Shown here one piece after another: positions 34,381-43,506 of a stretch of 64,000 nucleotides of DNA (its first letter is position 1; every line of letters begins with the position of its first letter). A program made the position numbers and the translations under genes. The notes beneath the pieces were generated by a model. The model was given only the letters and a program-made list of their open reading frames with translations. It searched no databases and was not told the origin of the DNA. Source of the DNA: Pseudomonas viridiflava. GTDB taxonomy: Bacteria; Pseudomonadota; Gammaproteobacteria; Pseudomonadales; Pseudomonadaceae. The stretch spans positions 30,595 through 94,594 of the forward strand of contig NZ_UUPU01000078.1 of assembly GCF_900591205.1 (NCBI RefSeq), in the 5' to 3' direction.

Positions 34381-35409
34381 TTATTCTATTTTTATTGAAA
34401 CCACCTGTTGGCGCTCGGCGCTCAGGCGTGCGGCGTCCAATATACGGGTGGTTTCCAAGGCATCATAGGCGTCCACCGGCAATGGCCCCTGCCCTTGCAC
34501 CGCCGCTTGCAACTGGCGATAGAACTGCGTCCAGCAGCCCTTTTCCGACGGCACTCGCTCGCGCTCCGCGCCCTGTTCGAACCAGCCCCAGCGCCGGTGT
34601 TCCTCGGCGCCCCAGTGCTCGCCTTCGGTTTTCGGCGACTTGCCGGCCATCAGCGCCTCTTCCTGACCGTCCAGCCCTTCGACGGTATAACAGCCCAACG
34701 TGCCGTTAACCCGAAAACGCGGGGCCTGGCTGTTTTGCAGCGCACTGCCCCACAGATGGGAAACAACCCCATTGGCGTGGCTCAGGCAGACAAAAAAGCC
34801 GTGATCGAGGCTGGGATGCTCAGGACTGAATTGCAACTGGGCAAATACCCGATCCACCGGGCCAAACAGTTGCAGCGCCTGGTCCACCAGGTGGCTGCCC
34901 AGGTCACGCAACCAGCCGCCACCGCTGGCATTGCCCACCGCCTGTGGGCTGTAGCGCTCGACGCGGGATTCGAAACGGGTGATTTCACCGAGGGCGCCAG
35001 CGTCGATCAGCTTGCGCAAGGTCAGGTAATCCGAATCCCAGCGCCGGTTCTGGTAGACGCTCAGCAGCACGCCCTGGCGCTCGGCTGCGGTGATCAGCGC
35101 CTGGGCCTGTTCGGCATTGCCGGCGAAGGGTTTGTCGCTGACCACCGCCACGCCATGTTCAATGGCTTCCAGCACCAGCGCCGGGCGACCCTTGAGGGTG
35201 GTGGAGATGACCAGCGCGTCGACGCCGGCTTCGACGATCTGGCCAATGCTGTCGTAGGCTTGAATACCGGGGTGATCGGTTGCCAGTTGTTGGCGACGTT
35301 CAGGCGAACGGGTCACCACGCCGACAAAAGTCGCGCCAGGCAGAGTTGCAATCAGTGGCGCATGAAAAAAGCGCCCTCCGTGGCCGTAGCCGACTAGTCC
35401 GATTCGCAT
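34381..35409 (-). CDS. Gfo/Idh/MocA family oxidoreductase of the inositol cluster
   Basis: A 342-residue NAD(P)-dependent oxidoreductase: Rossmann motif GLVGYGHGGRFFHAPL (4-19), family EKP replaced by DKPFAGN (VAVVSDKPF, about 95-103), and a C-terminal Idh domain. Last gene of the iol catabolic block, 94 bases after iolG, with a hairpin repeat between. Known inositol clusters carry a second dehydrogenase (IolX/IolW or MocA-like) for scyllo-inositol or for another isomer; that is the likely role here, though not proven. The start at 35409 is preceded by AAGGAG, and the frame beyond it crosses the hairpin repeat. Confidence 0.88.
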   Translation of the reverse strand: MRIGLVGYGHGGRFFHAPLIATLPGATFVGVVTRSPERRQQLATDHPGIQAYDSIGQIVEAGVDALVISTTLKGRPALVLEAIEHGVAVVSDKPFAGNAEQAQALITAAERQGVLLSVYQNRRWDSDYLTLRKLIDAGALGEITRFESRVERYSPQAVGNASGGGWLRDLGSHLVDQALQLFGPVDRVFAQLQFSPEHPSLDHGFFVCLSHANGVVSHLWGSALQNSQAPRFRVNGTLGCYTVEGLDGQEEALMAGKSPKTEGEHWGAEEHRRWGWFEQGAERERVPSEKGCWTQFYRQLQAAVQGQGPLPVDAYDALETTRILDAARLSAERQQVVSIKIE

Positions 35410-35444
35410 GATTGACTCCTTCTTTAAAGTGCAAACCCAATCAA

Positions 35445-35476
35445 AATGTGGGAGGGGGCTTGCCCCCTCCCACATT
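35445..35476. repeat. Compact REP palindrome
   Basis: AATGTGGGAGGGGGC and its complement meet directly (16-base arms, TTG centre shared), a collapsed REP pair with no spacer. It lies between iolG and the following dehydrogenase gene, where a transcript hairpin may set relative expression. Confidence 0.85.
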
Positions 35477-35503
35477 GATTGCATTCCACCGGTGAGAGTG
35501 TGG

Positions 35504-36514
35504 TTAGCCGTAGAAGTGCGGGCGATCAGGGAGACTGATTTTGACAATCTGCTCACTGCCCTGCGCTTCGATACACGCATCCGCCGCTACCGCCGCCGCA
35601 AACCCGTCCCACGCCGACGGCCCGCCGACCTGCCCGGCCCGCACGCTGTCAATAAACGCCTGCAACTCCACGTCGTACGCACCAATAAAGCGATCCTTCC
35701 AATCCATCAGGATCGCGTTGGACAGCTTCGCGCCACTGCGCAATTGCACCTGGGACGGTTCCGGCAGCTTGGCGATGCCGGTCTCCCCTACCACTTCGCA
35801 CTGGATGTCGTAGCCGTACTGGCAGTTCACGAACACTTCCACGTCAATCCGCGTACCCTTGGCGGTTTCCAGCAACACAATCTGCGGGTCGCGCAGATGG
35901 GCCAGGGCTTTGCTGGTCTTGCGTGGGAACACCACTTGCACGGACACGTAATCGTCGTTGAGCAACCAGCGCAGCACGTCCAACTCATGGATCAACGTGT
36001 CGGTGATCGCCATGTCGGTGTTGTAATTCTCGCCCACCGTCGGGTTGCGGTGCGCGCAATGCAGCATCAACGGCTCGCCGATCTGGCCGCTGTCGATCAC
36101 CGCCTTGAGGGCGCGATAGCCTTCGTCGTACGGGCGCATAAAACCCACCTGCACCAGGCGCTTGCCGTAGGCCACTTCGGCGTCGACGATCTTGCGGCAG
36201 CCTTCGGCCGTCACTGCCAGGGGCTTTTCGCAAAACACCGGTTTGCCGGCGGCGATGGCGGCGAGCACGAATTCTTCGTGGCTCGGCCCCCAGGAGGTCA
36301 CGAGCACCGCCTCGACCTCGGGTGAGTTGATCAGCGCATGGCCGTCCGAATACACCTCGGCATCCAGCTTCAAATCGGCGACAACCTTGGCGGCTTGCTC
36401 AAGGTTGATGTCGGTCACCGCCACCACCCGGCTATTGAGCAAGGTCTGGCTGCAACGTCGAATGTGGTCACGGCCAATGGCGCCCGTACCGATAACACCC
36501 AGCTTCAAAGACAT
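35504..36514 (-). CDS. iolG: Inositol 2-dehydrogenase
   Basis: A 336-residue Gfo/Idh/MocA enzyme that oxidises myo-inositol to 2-keto-myo-inositol (scyllo-inosose) with NAD+, the first catabolic step. Seen: Rossmann motif GVIGTGAIGRDHIRRC (6-21), VFCEKPLAVTAEGC with the catalytic Lys, and the signature GYDIQCEVVGETGIAKLPEP. The start at 36514 gives the canonical MSLKLGVIG. It follows iolD by 19 bases, so the two are co-transcribed. Confidence 0.93.
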   Translation of the reverse strand: MSLKLGVIGTGAIGRDHIRRCSQTLLNSRVVAVTDINLEQAAKVVADLKLDAEVYSDGHALINSPEVEAVLVTSWGPSHEEFVLAAIAAGKPVFCEKPLAVTAEGCRKIVDAEVAYGKRLVQVGFMRPYDEGYRALKAVIDSGQIGEPLMLHCAHRNPTVGENYNTDMAITDTLIHELDVLRWLLNDDYVSVQVVFPRKTSKALAHLRDPQIVLLETAKGTRIDVEVFVNCQYGYDIQCEVVGETGIAKLPEPSQVQLRSGAKLSNAILMDWKDRFIGAYDVELQAFIDSVRAGQVGGPSAWDGFAAAVAADACIEAQGSEQIVKISLPDRPHFYG

Positions 36515-36533
36515 ACAAACACTCCTCTTGTTA

Positions 36534-38465
36534 TTAGTACTGCCGGGCTTTCGCCAGCTGTTCATTGAGTTTTTTTGCCGCTGCATTCGTGCGCTCGCTG
36601 GTCGACACCTGCGCCACGCCGACCCGCCACCACGACAGATAGCCGTGGACCATGGTCTTGGGCAGCACCTTGATGTCGATCAGGGTCGAGACGGTTTGCG
36701 TGCGCGCATCCGCCAGGGCCGCTTCCAGCTGTTCAACGGTGCTGACCTTGTAGGTCTTGCAGCCATACGCGGCCGCGCTCATGGCGAAATCCACCGGCAC
36801 CAGGCCGCCGTCGAGCTTGCCGCTCGCGGGGTTGCGGTAGCGGAACTCGGTGCCGAAGCTGTCCATGCCGTTGCCGATCTGCAGGTTGTTGATGCAACCG
36901 AAGGCCATGTTGTCGAGCAGCACCACGTTGATCTTGCGCCGCTCCTGGATCGAGGTGGCCAGCTCCGAATGCAGCATCATGTAAGAACCGTCACCCACCA
37001 GGGCGTAGACCTCCCGGGTCGGCTCGGCCAGTTTCACACCGAGGGCCGCGTTGATCTCGTAGCCCATGCACGAATAGCCGTACTCCACGTGATAGGTGTT
37101 GACGCCCTTGCTGCGCCACGCGCGTTGCAAGTCACCGGGCAGGCTGCCGGCGGCGGCGACGATGATCGCGTCATCGGCCAGGGTCTGGTTGAGCACGCCG
37201 AGCACGCGGCTTTGGGTGAGGCACGACCCCGTCAGCTCGATGAATTCGCGCAGTACGCCACGGTCCAGGTGGTCATCGACCTCAGGCACAAAGTCGTCGC
37301 CCTGATACTCCACCTGATGCACGCGATCCACTTCCGCATCCAACCGGGCCTTGGCATCGCGCACCTGCTCGCCCCAGCCTGCGCGGTAGTCGCCGAGCGC
37401 ATCGGCCAGAGCCTCAAGCGCGACTGTTGCGTCGGCCAGCACTTGCACGCCGTCGAGTTTCAAGGCGTCGCAGGGGCTGATATTGAGGTTGAGAAACGTC
37501 ACCTCGGCATGCTTGAACAGTGATTTGGACGAAGTGGTGAAGTCGGTGTAACGCGTGCCGATACCGATGATCAGATCGGCCTCGGGCGCCAGCAGGTTGG
37601 CGGCCAGGCAGCCGGTCTCGCCGATACCGCCCACATTCAGCGCGTGGCTGGACACTACCGCACTCTTGCCCGCCTGGGTTTCGGCGAACGGAATATCAAA
37701 ACGCTCGGCAAACGCTTGCAACGCCGCATTCGCGCCGGAGTACTTCACGCCGCCGCCACAGATGATCAGGGGTTTGCGCTTGCCCCGGAAGGCCGCCAGC
37801 GCATCGCCGATCATTGCGCTGGTCGGGGGCCGCCGTTCAATACGGTGCACGCGCTTTTGCAGGAAATAACCCGGATAGTCCCAGGCTTCAGCCTGCACAT
37901 CCTGGGGCAACGCCAGGGTCACCGCGCCGGTTTCCGCCGGGTCCGTCAGTACGCGCATGGCGTGGATCGCAGCGCTCATCAACTGCTCAGGGCGATTGAT
38001 GCGGTCCCAGTATTTGCTCACCGAACGGAAAGCATCGTTGGTGCTGATGCTCAGGTCGTGGAACTGTTCGATTTGCTGCAACACCGGGTCGGGCTGACGG
38101 CTGGCATATACATCGCCAGGCAATAACAGCAACGGGATACGGTTGGCCGTGGCGGTCGCGGCAGCGGTCAGCATATTGGCCGCGCCCGGGCCTACCGAGG
38201 CGGTGCACGCATAGATCTTGCGGCGCAGGTGCTGCTTGGCAAAGCCGATGGCCGCATGGGCCATACCCTGTTCGTTACGGCCCTGATGCACCACCAGGTC
38301 GCCGCTGTCCTGCTCCAGTGCCTGGCCCAGGCCCAGCACATTGCCGTGGCCAAAAATCGTGAACACCCCGGCGACAAACTTGCTCTGCACGCCATCGACT
38401 TCGATGTATTGGTTATCCAGGAACTTCACCAGGGCCTGGGCCATGGTCAATCGTGTTGTGGTCAT
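36534..38465 (-). CDS. iolD: 3D-(3,5/4)-trihydroxycyclohexane-1,2-dione acylhydrolase (ThDP enzyme)
   Basis: A 643-residue thiamine-diphosphate enzyme that opens the ring of trihydroxycyclohexanedione to 5-deoxy-glucuronate. N-terminal pyrimidine-binding domain (VFTIFGHGNVLGLGQALEQD; RNEQGMAHAAIGFAKQ with the activating Glu), central domain, and C-terminal PP domain with GDGSYMMLHSELATSIQERR, where GDGS begins the metal-diphosphate motif. The start at 38465 gives MTTTRLTMAQAL. It is separated from iolI by a 131-base gap containing a REP pair. Length and motifs match IolD. Confidence 0.95.
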   Translation of the reverse strand: MTTTRLTMAQALVKFLDNQYIEVDGVQSKFVAGVFTIFGHGNVLGLGQALEQDSGDLVVHQGRNEQGMAHAAIGFAKQHLRRKIYACTASVGPGAANMLTAAATATANRIPLLLLPGDVYASRQPDPVLQQIEQFHDLSISTNDAFRSVSKYWDRINRPEQLMSAAIHAMRVLTDPAETGAVTLALPQDVQAEAWDYPGYFLQKRVHRIERRPPTSAMIGDALAAFRGKRKPLIICGGGVKYSGANAALQAFAERFDIPFAETQAGKSAVVSSHALNVGGIGETGCLAANLLAPEADLIIGIGTRYTDFTTSSKSLFKHAEVTFLNLNISPCDALKLDGVQVLADATVALEALADALGDYRAGWGEQVRDAKARLDAEVDRVHQVEYQGDDFVPEVDDHLDRGVLREFIELTGSCLTQSRVLGVLNQTLADDAIIVAAAGSLPGDLQRAWRSKGVNTYHVEYGYSCMGYEINAALGVKLAEPTREVYALVGDGSYMMLHSELATSIQERRKINVVLLDNMAFGCINNLQIGNGMDSFGTEFRYRNPASGKLDGGLVPVDFAMSAAAYGCKTYKVSTVEQLEAALADARTQTVSTLIDIKVLPKTMVHGYLSWWRVGVAQVSTSERTNAAAKKLNEQLAKARQY

Positions 38466-38496
38466 CACTTGCACCTTGTATGAATGCAATTGCAAT

Positions 38497-38583
38497 GTGG
38501 GAGCTGGCTTGCCTGCGATAGCTGTGTGTCAGGCCGTGAACCTGTATTTGATAAACCGCTATCGCAGGCAAGCCAGCTCCCAC
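38497..38583. repeat. REP pair (GTGGGAGCTGGCTTGCCTGCGA type)
   Basis: Inverted REP units inside the operon, between iolI and iolD; arms match over about 24 bases. Confidence 0.9.
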
Positions 38584-38596
38584 AGTTGGATCCGCG

Positions 38597-39418
38597 TTAA
38601 ACCAGAGATTTGTGCAAGTGGGCGATGCTTGCCCCGATCGCCTGCTGGATATCCGCCAGTTCATGCACGCTCTCGGCAAACGGCTCAAACGACAGATAGC
38701 CGTCGTAACCGCTGCTGAGCAAGGTGTCGATCTGCGCCGCATTGCCGAGGATATCGCCCTCGCCTACCAGCACACGGTGGCCGTCGCGAATCGAATTGAG
38801 CGGCGCCTCGGCATCTTCCACGCCCGAGATATGCACCAGGCCGGTCAGTTCCGGGAAAAACTCATGTTCGTTGGCCAGGTGGTGGTGGAAGGTGTCGTGC
38901 ACCACGCGGAACACATCCAGGCCACCGATGGACTGGATCGCGTCCACCGCCACACGCTTGCGGCGCAGGGCCGATTCTTCAAAGCCCAGGGGTTCGACGA
39001 ACCCGAGAATCCCATGCTCACGCAGGATCGGCGCCAGCTCGCTCAACGCTGTGCGTAAACCAGCGGCGCGCTGGGCGTCGTTGCGCGTGTCGCCGGGTTC
39101 ATTGAGCGGGCACATCACCAGGCCCTGCGCGCCGCATTCGCGGGCATAGGTGGCCAGCGTGGTCGCCTGGGCGCGGCGTTCGTCGTTCCACACGTCAAAG
39201 GGGTACAGCGCGTTGATCGACAGCACCGTAATACCCTGCGCCGCGCACAATTCACGTACGCGGCTGGCCGGGGTGCCGTATTCGATTTCCCTGTTCTTGA
39301 GGTCATTGCGGATCTCGATGGCATCGCACTTGAGCGCGGCCGCCAACTGGATGAAATCCGGCAGGGTTAAGTTGGGTGCGACCATGCGGTTAAGGGCAAA
39401 ACGTAGGGGCGATTTCAT
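38597..39418 (-). CDS. iolI: 2-keto-myo-inositol isomerase (sugar-phosphate isomerase-type TIM barrel)
   Basis: A 273-residue TIM-barrel of the AP endonuclease 2/xylose-isomerase-like fold. IolI converts 2-keto-myo-inositol to 1-keto-D-chiro-inositol, linking D-chiro-inositol to the pathway. Seen: opening FALNRMVAPNLTLPDFIQLA, and metal ligands in GFVEPLGFEESALR (Glu), VVHDTFHHHLAN (Asp/His) and YLSFEPFAESVHEL (Glu). It lies 25 bases after iolB. Assignment versus IolH, a close relative, rests on the N-terminal sequence and position and is fairly secure. Confidence 0.85.
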   Translation of the reverse strand: MKSPLRFALNRMVAPNLTLPDFIQLAAALKCDAIEIRNDLKNREIEYGTPASRVRELCAAQGITVLSINALYPFDVWNDERRAQATTLATYARECGAQGLVMCPLNEPGDTRNDAQRAAGLRTALSELAPILREHGILGFVEPLGFEESALRRKRVAVDAIQSIGGLDVFRVVHDTFHHHLANEHEFFPELTGLVHISGVEDAEAPLNSIRDGHRVLVGEGDILGNAAQIDTLLSSGYDGYLSFEPFAESVHELADIQQAIGASIAHLHKSLV

Positions 39419-39443
39419 TCTTGTTGTGCTCCGTACAAACCGG

Positions 39444-40232
39444 TTAAAGGTCCAGCAGCCAGCTGTGCTGCGGGTCGTTATGGAAGTGCCAGGCGCGCTT
39501 GGGGCCGGCCATCACGTTCAGGTAATAGGACTCGTAGCCGTAGGGCACGCTGACCGGGTGATACCCCTTGGGCACCACCACCAGGTCGCTGTTCTCCACG
39601 GCCATGGCCTGGTCGATGCTGCGATCGTCGGTGTACACGCGCTGGAACACAAAACCCTGGGGCGGGTTGATCTGGTGGTAATACGTCTCTTCGAGGAAGC
39701 TCTGGTGCGGCAGGTCGTCGGTGTCGTGCTTGTGTGGCGGGTAGCTCGACGAATGCCCGGACGGCGTGCGCACTTCTACCACCAGCAGCGAATGGGCGGG
39801 GTCGCTGTCGGGCAGGATGTCGCACACATAGCGGGTGTTGGCGCCTTTGCCGCGCACGCTGCGTTTGCAGTGCTCGGGGCGGATCAGGCGTGGCGCGTAT
39901 CCCGCAGCCCCCGGCGCGGCGCAGACGGCAATCTGGACGTCGCTCAACGCCGTGACCTGGGCGTCGGTGCCGGGCGGCAGGTAGGCGGCGAACGGGGATT
40001 TGTCCTCGAACACCGACTGCCGATCACCCAGGTTCTGCCAGTTGAAACCCTCGCCTTCGATAGTCACGCGGCCGCTGAGCAGCACCAGGCACAGTTCCTG
40101 ATCGCCTGCGGTGACCGGCAGCGTTTCGCCCAGGCTCAGGCGGTAGGCGGCAAAGCCCACGTACTCCAGGCGACCTTCTTCCAGGGCAACCATGGTTTGC
40201 CCGCGTTTACTGCTTTTGACCAGCAAGCTCAT
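39444..40232 (-). CDS. iolB: 5-deoxy-glucuronate isomerase
   Basis: A 262-residue bicupin that isomerises 5-deoxy-D-glucuronate to 2-deoxy-5-keto-D-gluconate. The C-terminal cupin shows the conserved metal segment SSYPPHKHDTDDLPHQSFLE and later EETYYHQINPPQGFVFQRVY and GYHPVSVPYGYESYYLNVMA. It overlaps iolE by 4 bases (ATGA), indicating coupled translation. Length equals that of known IolB. Confidence 0.95.
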   Translation of the reverse strand: MSLLVKSSKRGQTMVALEEGRLEYVGFAAYRLSLGETLPVTAGDQELCLVLLSGRVTIEGEGFNWQNLGDRQSVFEDKSPFAAYLPPGTDAQVTALSDVQIAVCAAPGAAGYAPRLIRPEHCKRSVRGKGANTRYVCDILPDSDPAHSLLVVEVRTPSGHSSSYPPHKHDTDDLPHQSFLEETYYHQINPPQGFVFQRVYTDDRSIDQAMAVENSDLVVVPKGYHPVSVPYGYESYYLNVMAGPKRAWHFHNDPQHSWLLDL

Positions 40233-41122
40233 TTCTGAGTCCTCTCGTTGAGAAGTGCCCGCAACGTGTCATAGCCTTTTTTCGCATAGATATAGCTGGG
40301 CGCCACCGCAGGGTCCTGCTCGGCTTCCACCACCAGCCAGCCCTCGTAGTTCGCCGCCAGCAGCACATCGAGCAATTCGGCAAAGTCGATATCACCGTCG
40401 CCGGGCACGGTGAACGTGCCGTTGACGATGCAATCGGGGAAACTCCACATCTGGTTGCGTGCCAGCTGCACCACCGCCTTGCGCACGTCCTTGAAGTGCA
40501 CGTGGCAGATGCGGTCGATGTGTTTGCGCAGCACCTCAAGCGGTTCGCCGCCGCCCATATAGCAGTGGCCCGAATCGAACAGCAGGCCGACCTCCGGCCC
40601 CGTGCGGCGCATCAGTTGGTCAATGTCTTCGGGGGATTCGACGTAGGCGCCCATATGGTGGTGGTAGGCCAGGCGCACGCCCTGGGACAGGGTGAAGCGC
40701 GCCAGTTCGGTGAGTTTGTCGGCGTAGTCCTGCCAGGCTTGCTCGCTGTGCAAGCGTGGGCGCTCGATCAGACGAACCCTGGAACCCTGGATCGAATCGG
40801 CGACTTCGCCGTAGACCAGCACCTTGGCGCCGTTGAGTTTCAACAGTTCGACATGGCCAGCGATGGCTTCGATTTCTTCGGCCACCGAACGCCGGGCCAG
40901 GCGGCTGGAATACCAGCCGGACACCAGGGCCAACTCGTAGGGGCGCAGCACATCGCCGACGCCTTTGGCATCCTTGGGGAATTTGCCGTTGAGCTCAAAA
41001 CCTTCGTAGCCGATTTCCTTGCCTTCGCTGAGCGCGGTGCTCAGGGGCGTTTCACCGCCCAGGGCCGGCAGGTCGTCGTTGCTCCAGGAGATCGGGTTGA
41101 TGCCAATTCGGATTGCGGGCAT
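40229..41122 (-). CDS. iolE: Myo-inosose-2 dehydratase
   Basis: A 297-residue TIM-barrel enzyme that dehydrates 2-keto-myo-inositol to trihydroxycyclohexane-1,2-dione. Characteristic sequence: RIGINPISWSNDDLPALGGE at the N-terminus, GYEGFELNGKFPKD, LAYHHHMGAYVESPEDIDQL, GLLFDSGHCYMGGGEPLEVL and ICHVHFKDVR. The start at 41122 is the only Met before the family N-terminus. It is preceded by iolC across a 162-base gap with a REP pair, and coupled to iolB by ATGA overlap. Confidence 0.95.
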   Translation of the reverse strand: MPAIRIGINPISWSNDDLPALGGETPLSTALSEGKEIGYEGFELNGKFPKDAKGVGDVLRPYELALVSGWYSSRLARRSVAEEIEAIAGHVELLKLNGAKVLVYGEVADSIQGSRVRLIERPRLHSEQAWQDYADKLTELARFTLSQGVRLAYHHHMGAYVESPEDIDQLMRRTGPEVGLLFDSGHCYMGGGEPLEVLRKHIDRICHVHFKDVRKAVVQLARNQMWSFPDCIVNGTFTVPGDGDIDFAELLDVLLAANYEGWLVVEAEQDPAVAPSYIYAKKGYDTLRALLNERTQK

Positions 41123-41168
41123 GGCTGCACCTTTTATTGTTTTCAGATTTCACTGAGATCTGCTTTAT

Positions 41169-41253
41169 GTGGGAGCTGGCTTGCCTGCGATGGCATCTAC
41201 TCGGTGTAGCTGATGGACCGAGTCGCCTGCATCGCAGGCAAGCCAGCTCCCAC
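41169..41253. repeat. REP pair (GTGGGAGCTGGCTTGCCTGCGA type)
   Basis: Inverted REP units within the iol operon, between iolC and iolE; arms match over about 23 bases. Confidence 0.9.
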
Positions 41254-41284
41254 ACTGGGTTGCATTTCAAATAGGGGCCAGTGT

Positions 41285-43222
41285 TCAGCCTCTGGAACTG
41301 CGCCAGGCGTTGATCAGCTGTTCAAAGGTGGCCTGCACCTGCTGAATCAGCGTTTCATCATCAATCTCCCCCGCCATCCACGCCCGGCTCGGCTCCTGGA
41401 AGATCGTGCGGCCCACGGCAAACCCCCGGCAGGTGGTGCTCTGGCTGGCTTGCTGGAAGCCATCGGCCAAACACTCGGCAGAGGCATTCAGGCCCAGCAG
41501 CACCACGCCACGGCAGTACGGGTCGCGCTCCTGGATCAGTTCATCAAGTTTTTTCCAGTCTTCGGCCGACTGCGCCTCGATCTTCCACCACGCCGGGTAG
41601 ATACCCAGGTTGTACAGGCGCTTGAGACTGCGGTAGAGCACGTCCGGGCAGGTCGACGGATGATCCTTGGGCGGGATGACTTCCAGCAGCAGCTCATGCC
41701 CGCTCACCAGTGAAGCCTCGTACACCGCCTTGAGTTGCGCTTCCTGCTCCAGGCGCAGCAACGGCTCATCGTCCGGATGAAATTGCACCAGGCACTTGAT
41801 GATGTGCTCCTGAGGCCAGGCGACCAGGTTGCTGCCGACCGAGCGGCCGTGTTCAAACGCCAGCGGCCGCGAGTTCTGCACTTCCACCGGGCGTGCGATC
41901 CACCAGCCACGACCACTGGCGGCGTTGAGGGCGTCCTGGCCGAAGCGCTGGTCGGCCAACAGGCCCACATCGGCCTCGACGCCCTGCTCGGCGAGCTTGT
42001 TTTCCACGCGCTCAATGGCCTGGATAAACAGCTGCTTGATATCACTGATGCGGCTCAGGTCCTGGCCGCCACGTTGCGCCAGGTCCACCAGTTGCCAGCG
42101 GTGGTCGAACGCGAAGACGAACAGCTGCTTCCATGCCTTGCGCGGCACGGTGACACGGTGCAGGCGCTGCAAGGTTACATCCTGATCCGGGCGGGTAATC
42201 GGCACCGGGCTGTTGAACAGGTAATCCAGCTCGGCACGGGTCGGCATCGCCGGTGCACAGGCGTGACGGGACACCACCAGGGCGCCGCAAGCATTGGCCA
42301 ACTGGCTGCAGCGTTCATCGCTGGCGTCATTCAGCCAGCCGCTGAGAAAGCCCGACATAAAGGCATCGCCAGCGCCCAGCACATTCAGTACTTCAACCCG
42401 CACGCCGGGGTAGATCGCGCCGTCTTCCAGCCGCGCAGGAATCGCGCCGTGGATCACCGTGCAGCCTTGCGGGCCGAGCTTGACCACCAGGGTCGCCGGG
42501 GTCAGCTCACGCACCGTGCGCAGCGCAGTGAGCAAATCTTCACTGCCGCCGGCAATCAAAAACTCTTCTTCGGTGCCGACGATCAGGTCGAAGCGCGGCA
42601 GGATTTTCTGCACGTGCTGGCTCACATTCTGGTCGGCGACAAACCGCGTTTCGCCATCGGCCTTGCCCGCCAGGCCCCACAGCACAGGGCGGTAGTCGAT
42701 ATCCAACACGCGCTTGACGTTGTGCTTGGCCGCGTAGTCCAGCGCCTGGATGCTGGCCTTGTACACGCCATCGGTGGAGAAATGCGTACCCGTGATCAGC
42801 AAAGCTTTGCTGGAGGCGATAAAGGCTTCGCTGACGTCTTCGGCGCGCAGCGCCATGTCGGCGCAATTTTCGCGGTAGAACACCAGAGGGAAGGTTTCGC
42901 GGTCCTTGAGCCCGAGCAACACCAGGGCGGTGAGGCGCTCCGAGTCAACCTTGATGCCGCTGACATCGCAGCCTTCGCGGGCCAGGGACTCCACCAGGAA
43001 GCGACCCATATGGTCATCGCCTACCCGGCTCAACATCGCCGACCGTAGCCCCAGCCGAGCAGTGCCGAAGGCGATGTTAGCGGAGGAACCGCCGAGGTAT
43101 TTGGCAAAGCTGGACACGTCCTCAAGCCGCGCACCTACTTGCTGTGCATAGAGGTCGACGCCCAGGCGCCCGAGGCAAATCAGATCCAATTGACGCCCAC
43201 TGGCAAAACGAGTCTGGCCCAT
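41285..43222 (-). CDS. iolC: Bifunctional 5-dehydro-2-deoxygluconokinase / aldolase-like (DUF2090) fusion
   Basis: A 645-residue fusion. The N-terminal ~320 residues are a PfkB/ribokinase-type kinase (LDLICLGRLGVDLYAQQ, FAKYLGGSSANIAFGTARLG, and the catalytic NVLGAGDAFMSGFLSGW) that phosphorylates 2-deoxy-5-keto-gluconate. The C-terminal ~310 residues are DUF2090 (KQLFVFAFDHRWQLVDLAQR, LLEVIPPKDHPSTCPDVLYR, YCRGVVLLGLNASAECLADG), a class I aldolase-like domain thought to cleave the phosphorylated product to DHAP and malonate semialdehyde, replacing a separate iolJ. The start at 43222 gives MGQTRFASGRQLDLI. It is first in the catabolic operon, divergent from iolR. Confidence 0.94.
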   Translation of the reverse strand: MGQTRFASGRQLDLICLGRLGVDLYAQQVGARLEDVSSFAKYLGGSSANIAFGTARLGLRSAMLSRVGDDHMGRFLVESLAREGCDVSGIKVDSERLTALVLLGLKDRETFPLVFYRENCADMALRAEDVSEAFIASSKALLITGTHFSTDGVYKASIQALDYAAKHNVKRVLDIDYRPVLWGLAGKADGETRFVADQNVSQHVQKILPRFDLIVGTEEEFLIAGGSEDLLTALRTVRELTPATLVVKLGPQGCTVIHGAIPARLEDGAIYPGVRVEVLNVLGAGDAFMSGFLSGWLNDASDERCSQLANACGALVVSRHACAPAMPTRAELDYLFNSPVPITRPDQDVTLQRLHRVTVPRKAWKQLFVFAFDHRWQLVDLAQRGGQDLSRISDIKQLFIQAIERVENKLAEQGVEADVGLLADQRFGQDALNAASGRGWWIARPVEVQNSRPLAFEHGRSVGSNLVAWPQEHIIKCLVQFHPDDEPLLRLEQEAQLKAVYEASLVSGHELLLEVIPPKDHPSTCPDVLYRSLKRLYNLGIYPAWWKIEAQSAEDWKKLDELIQERDPYCRGVVLLGLNASAECLADGFQQASQSTTCRGFAVGRTIFQEPSRAWMAGEIDDETLIQQVQATFEQLINAWRSSRG

Positions 43223-43345
43223 GCTGGCTCCTGTTATTTTTATCAGCCTGCGTGGTGCCGCCGTGGTGACGGCACACGCTCTTGGTGGATGCAGACTAGA
43301 ACGTTCAGCGGCCCCAATCAATATTTATTCCATAATTATTTTATG

Positions 43346-43361
43346 TGGAATATTTTTTCCA
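43346..43361. promoter_or_regulatory. Candidate IolR operator between iolC and iolR
   Basis: TGGAATATTTTTTCCA, i.e. GGAA-N6-TTCC with 5-base arms, inside a very AT-rich 50-base segment. It lies 124 bases before iolC and 146 before iolR, so it can control both. A second, wider inverted motif (ATTCC...GGAAT, 43327-43351) overlaps it. Confidence 0.65.
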
Positions 43362-43506
43362 ATAAGCCTGCTTAACGGCACACCAGCCCCCGTGCATCGT
43401 TTCAGCAGGCCACGGCGGCCGTGATGCCGGGGTATTTTTTTGCGCCTACCCTGTAGACTTGCGCCACCCATCAGCGCATCAGAAGAACACGCCAGAAGGA
43501 TTGCCC

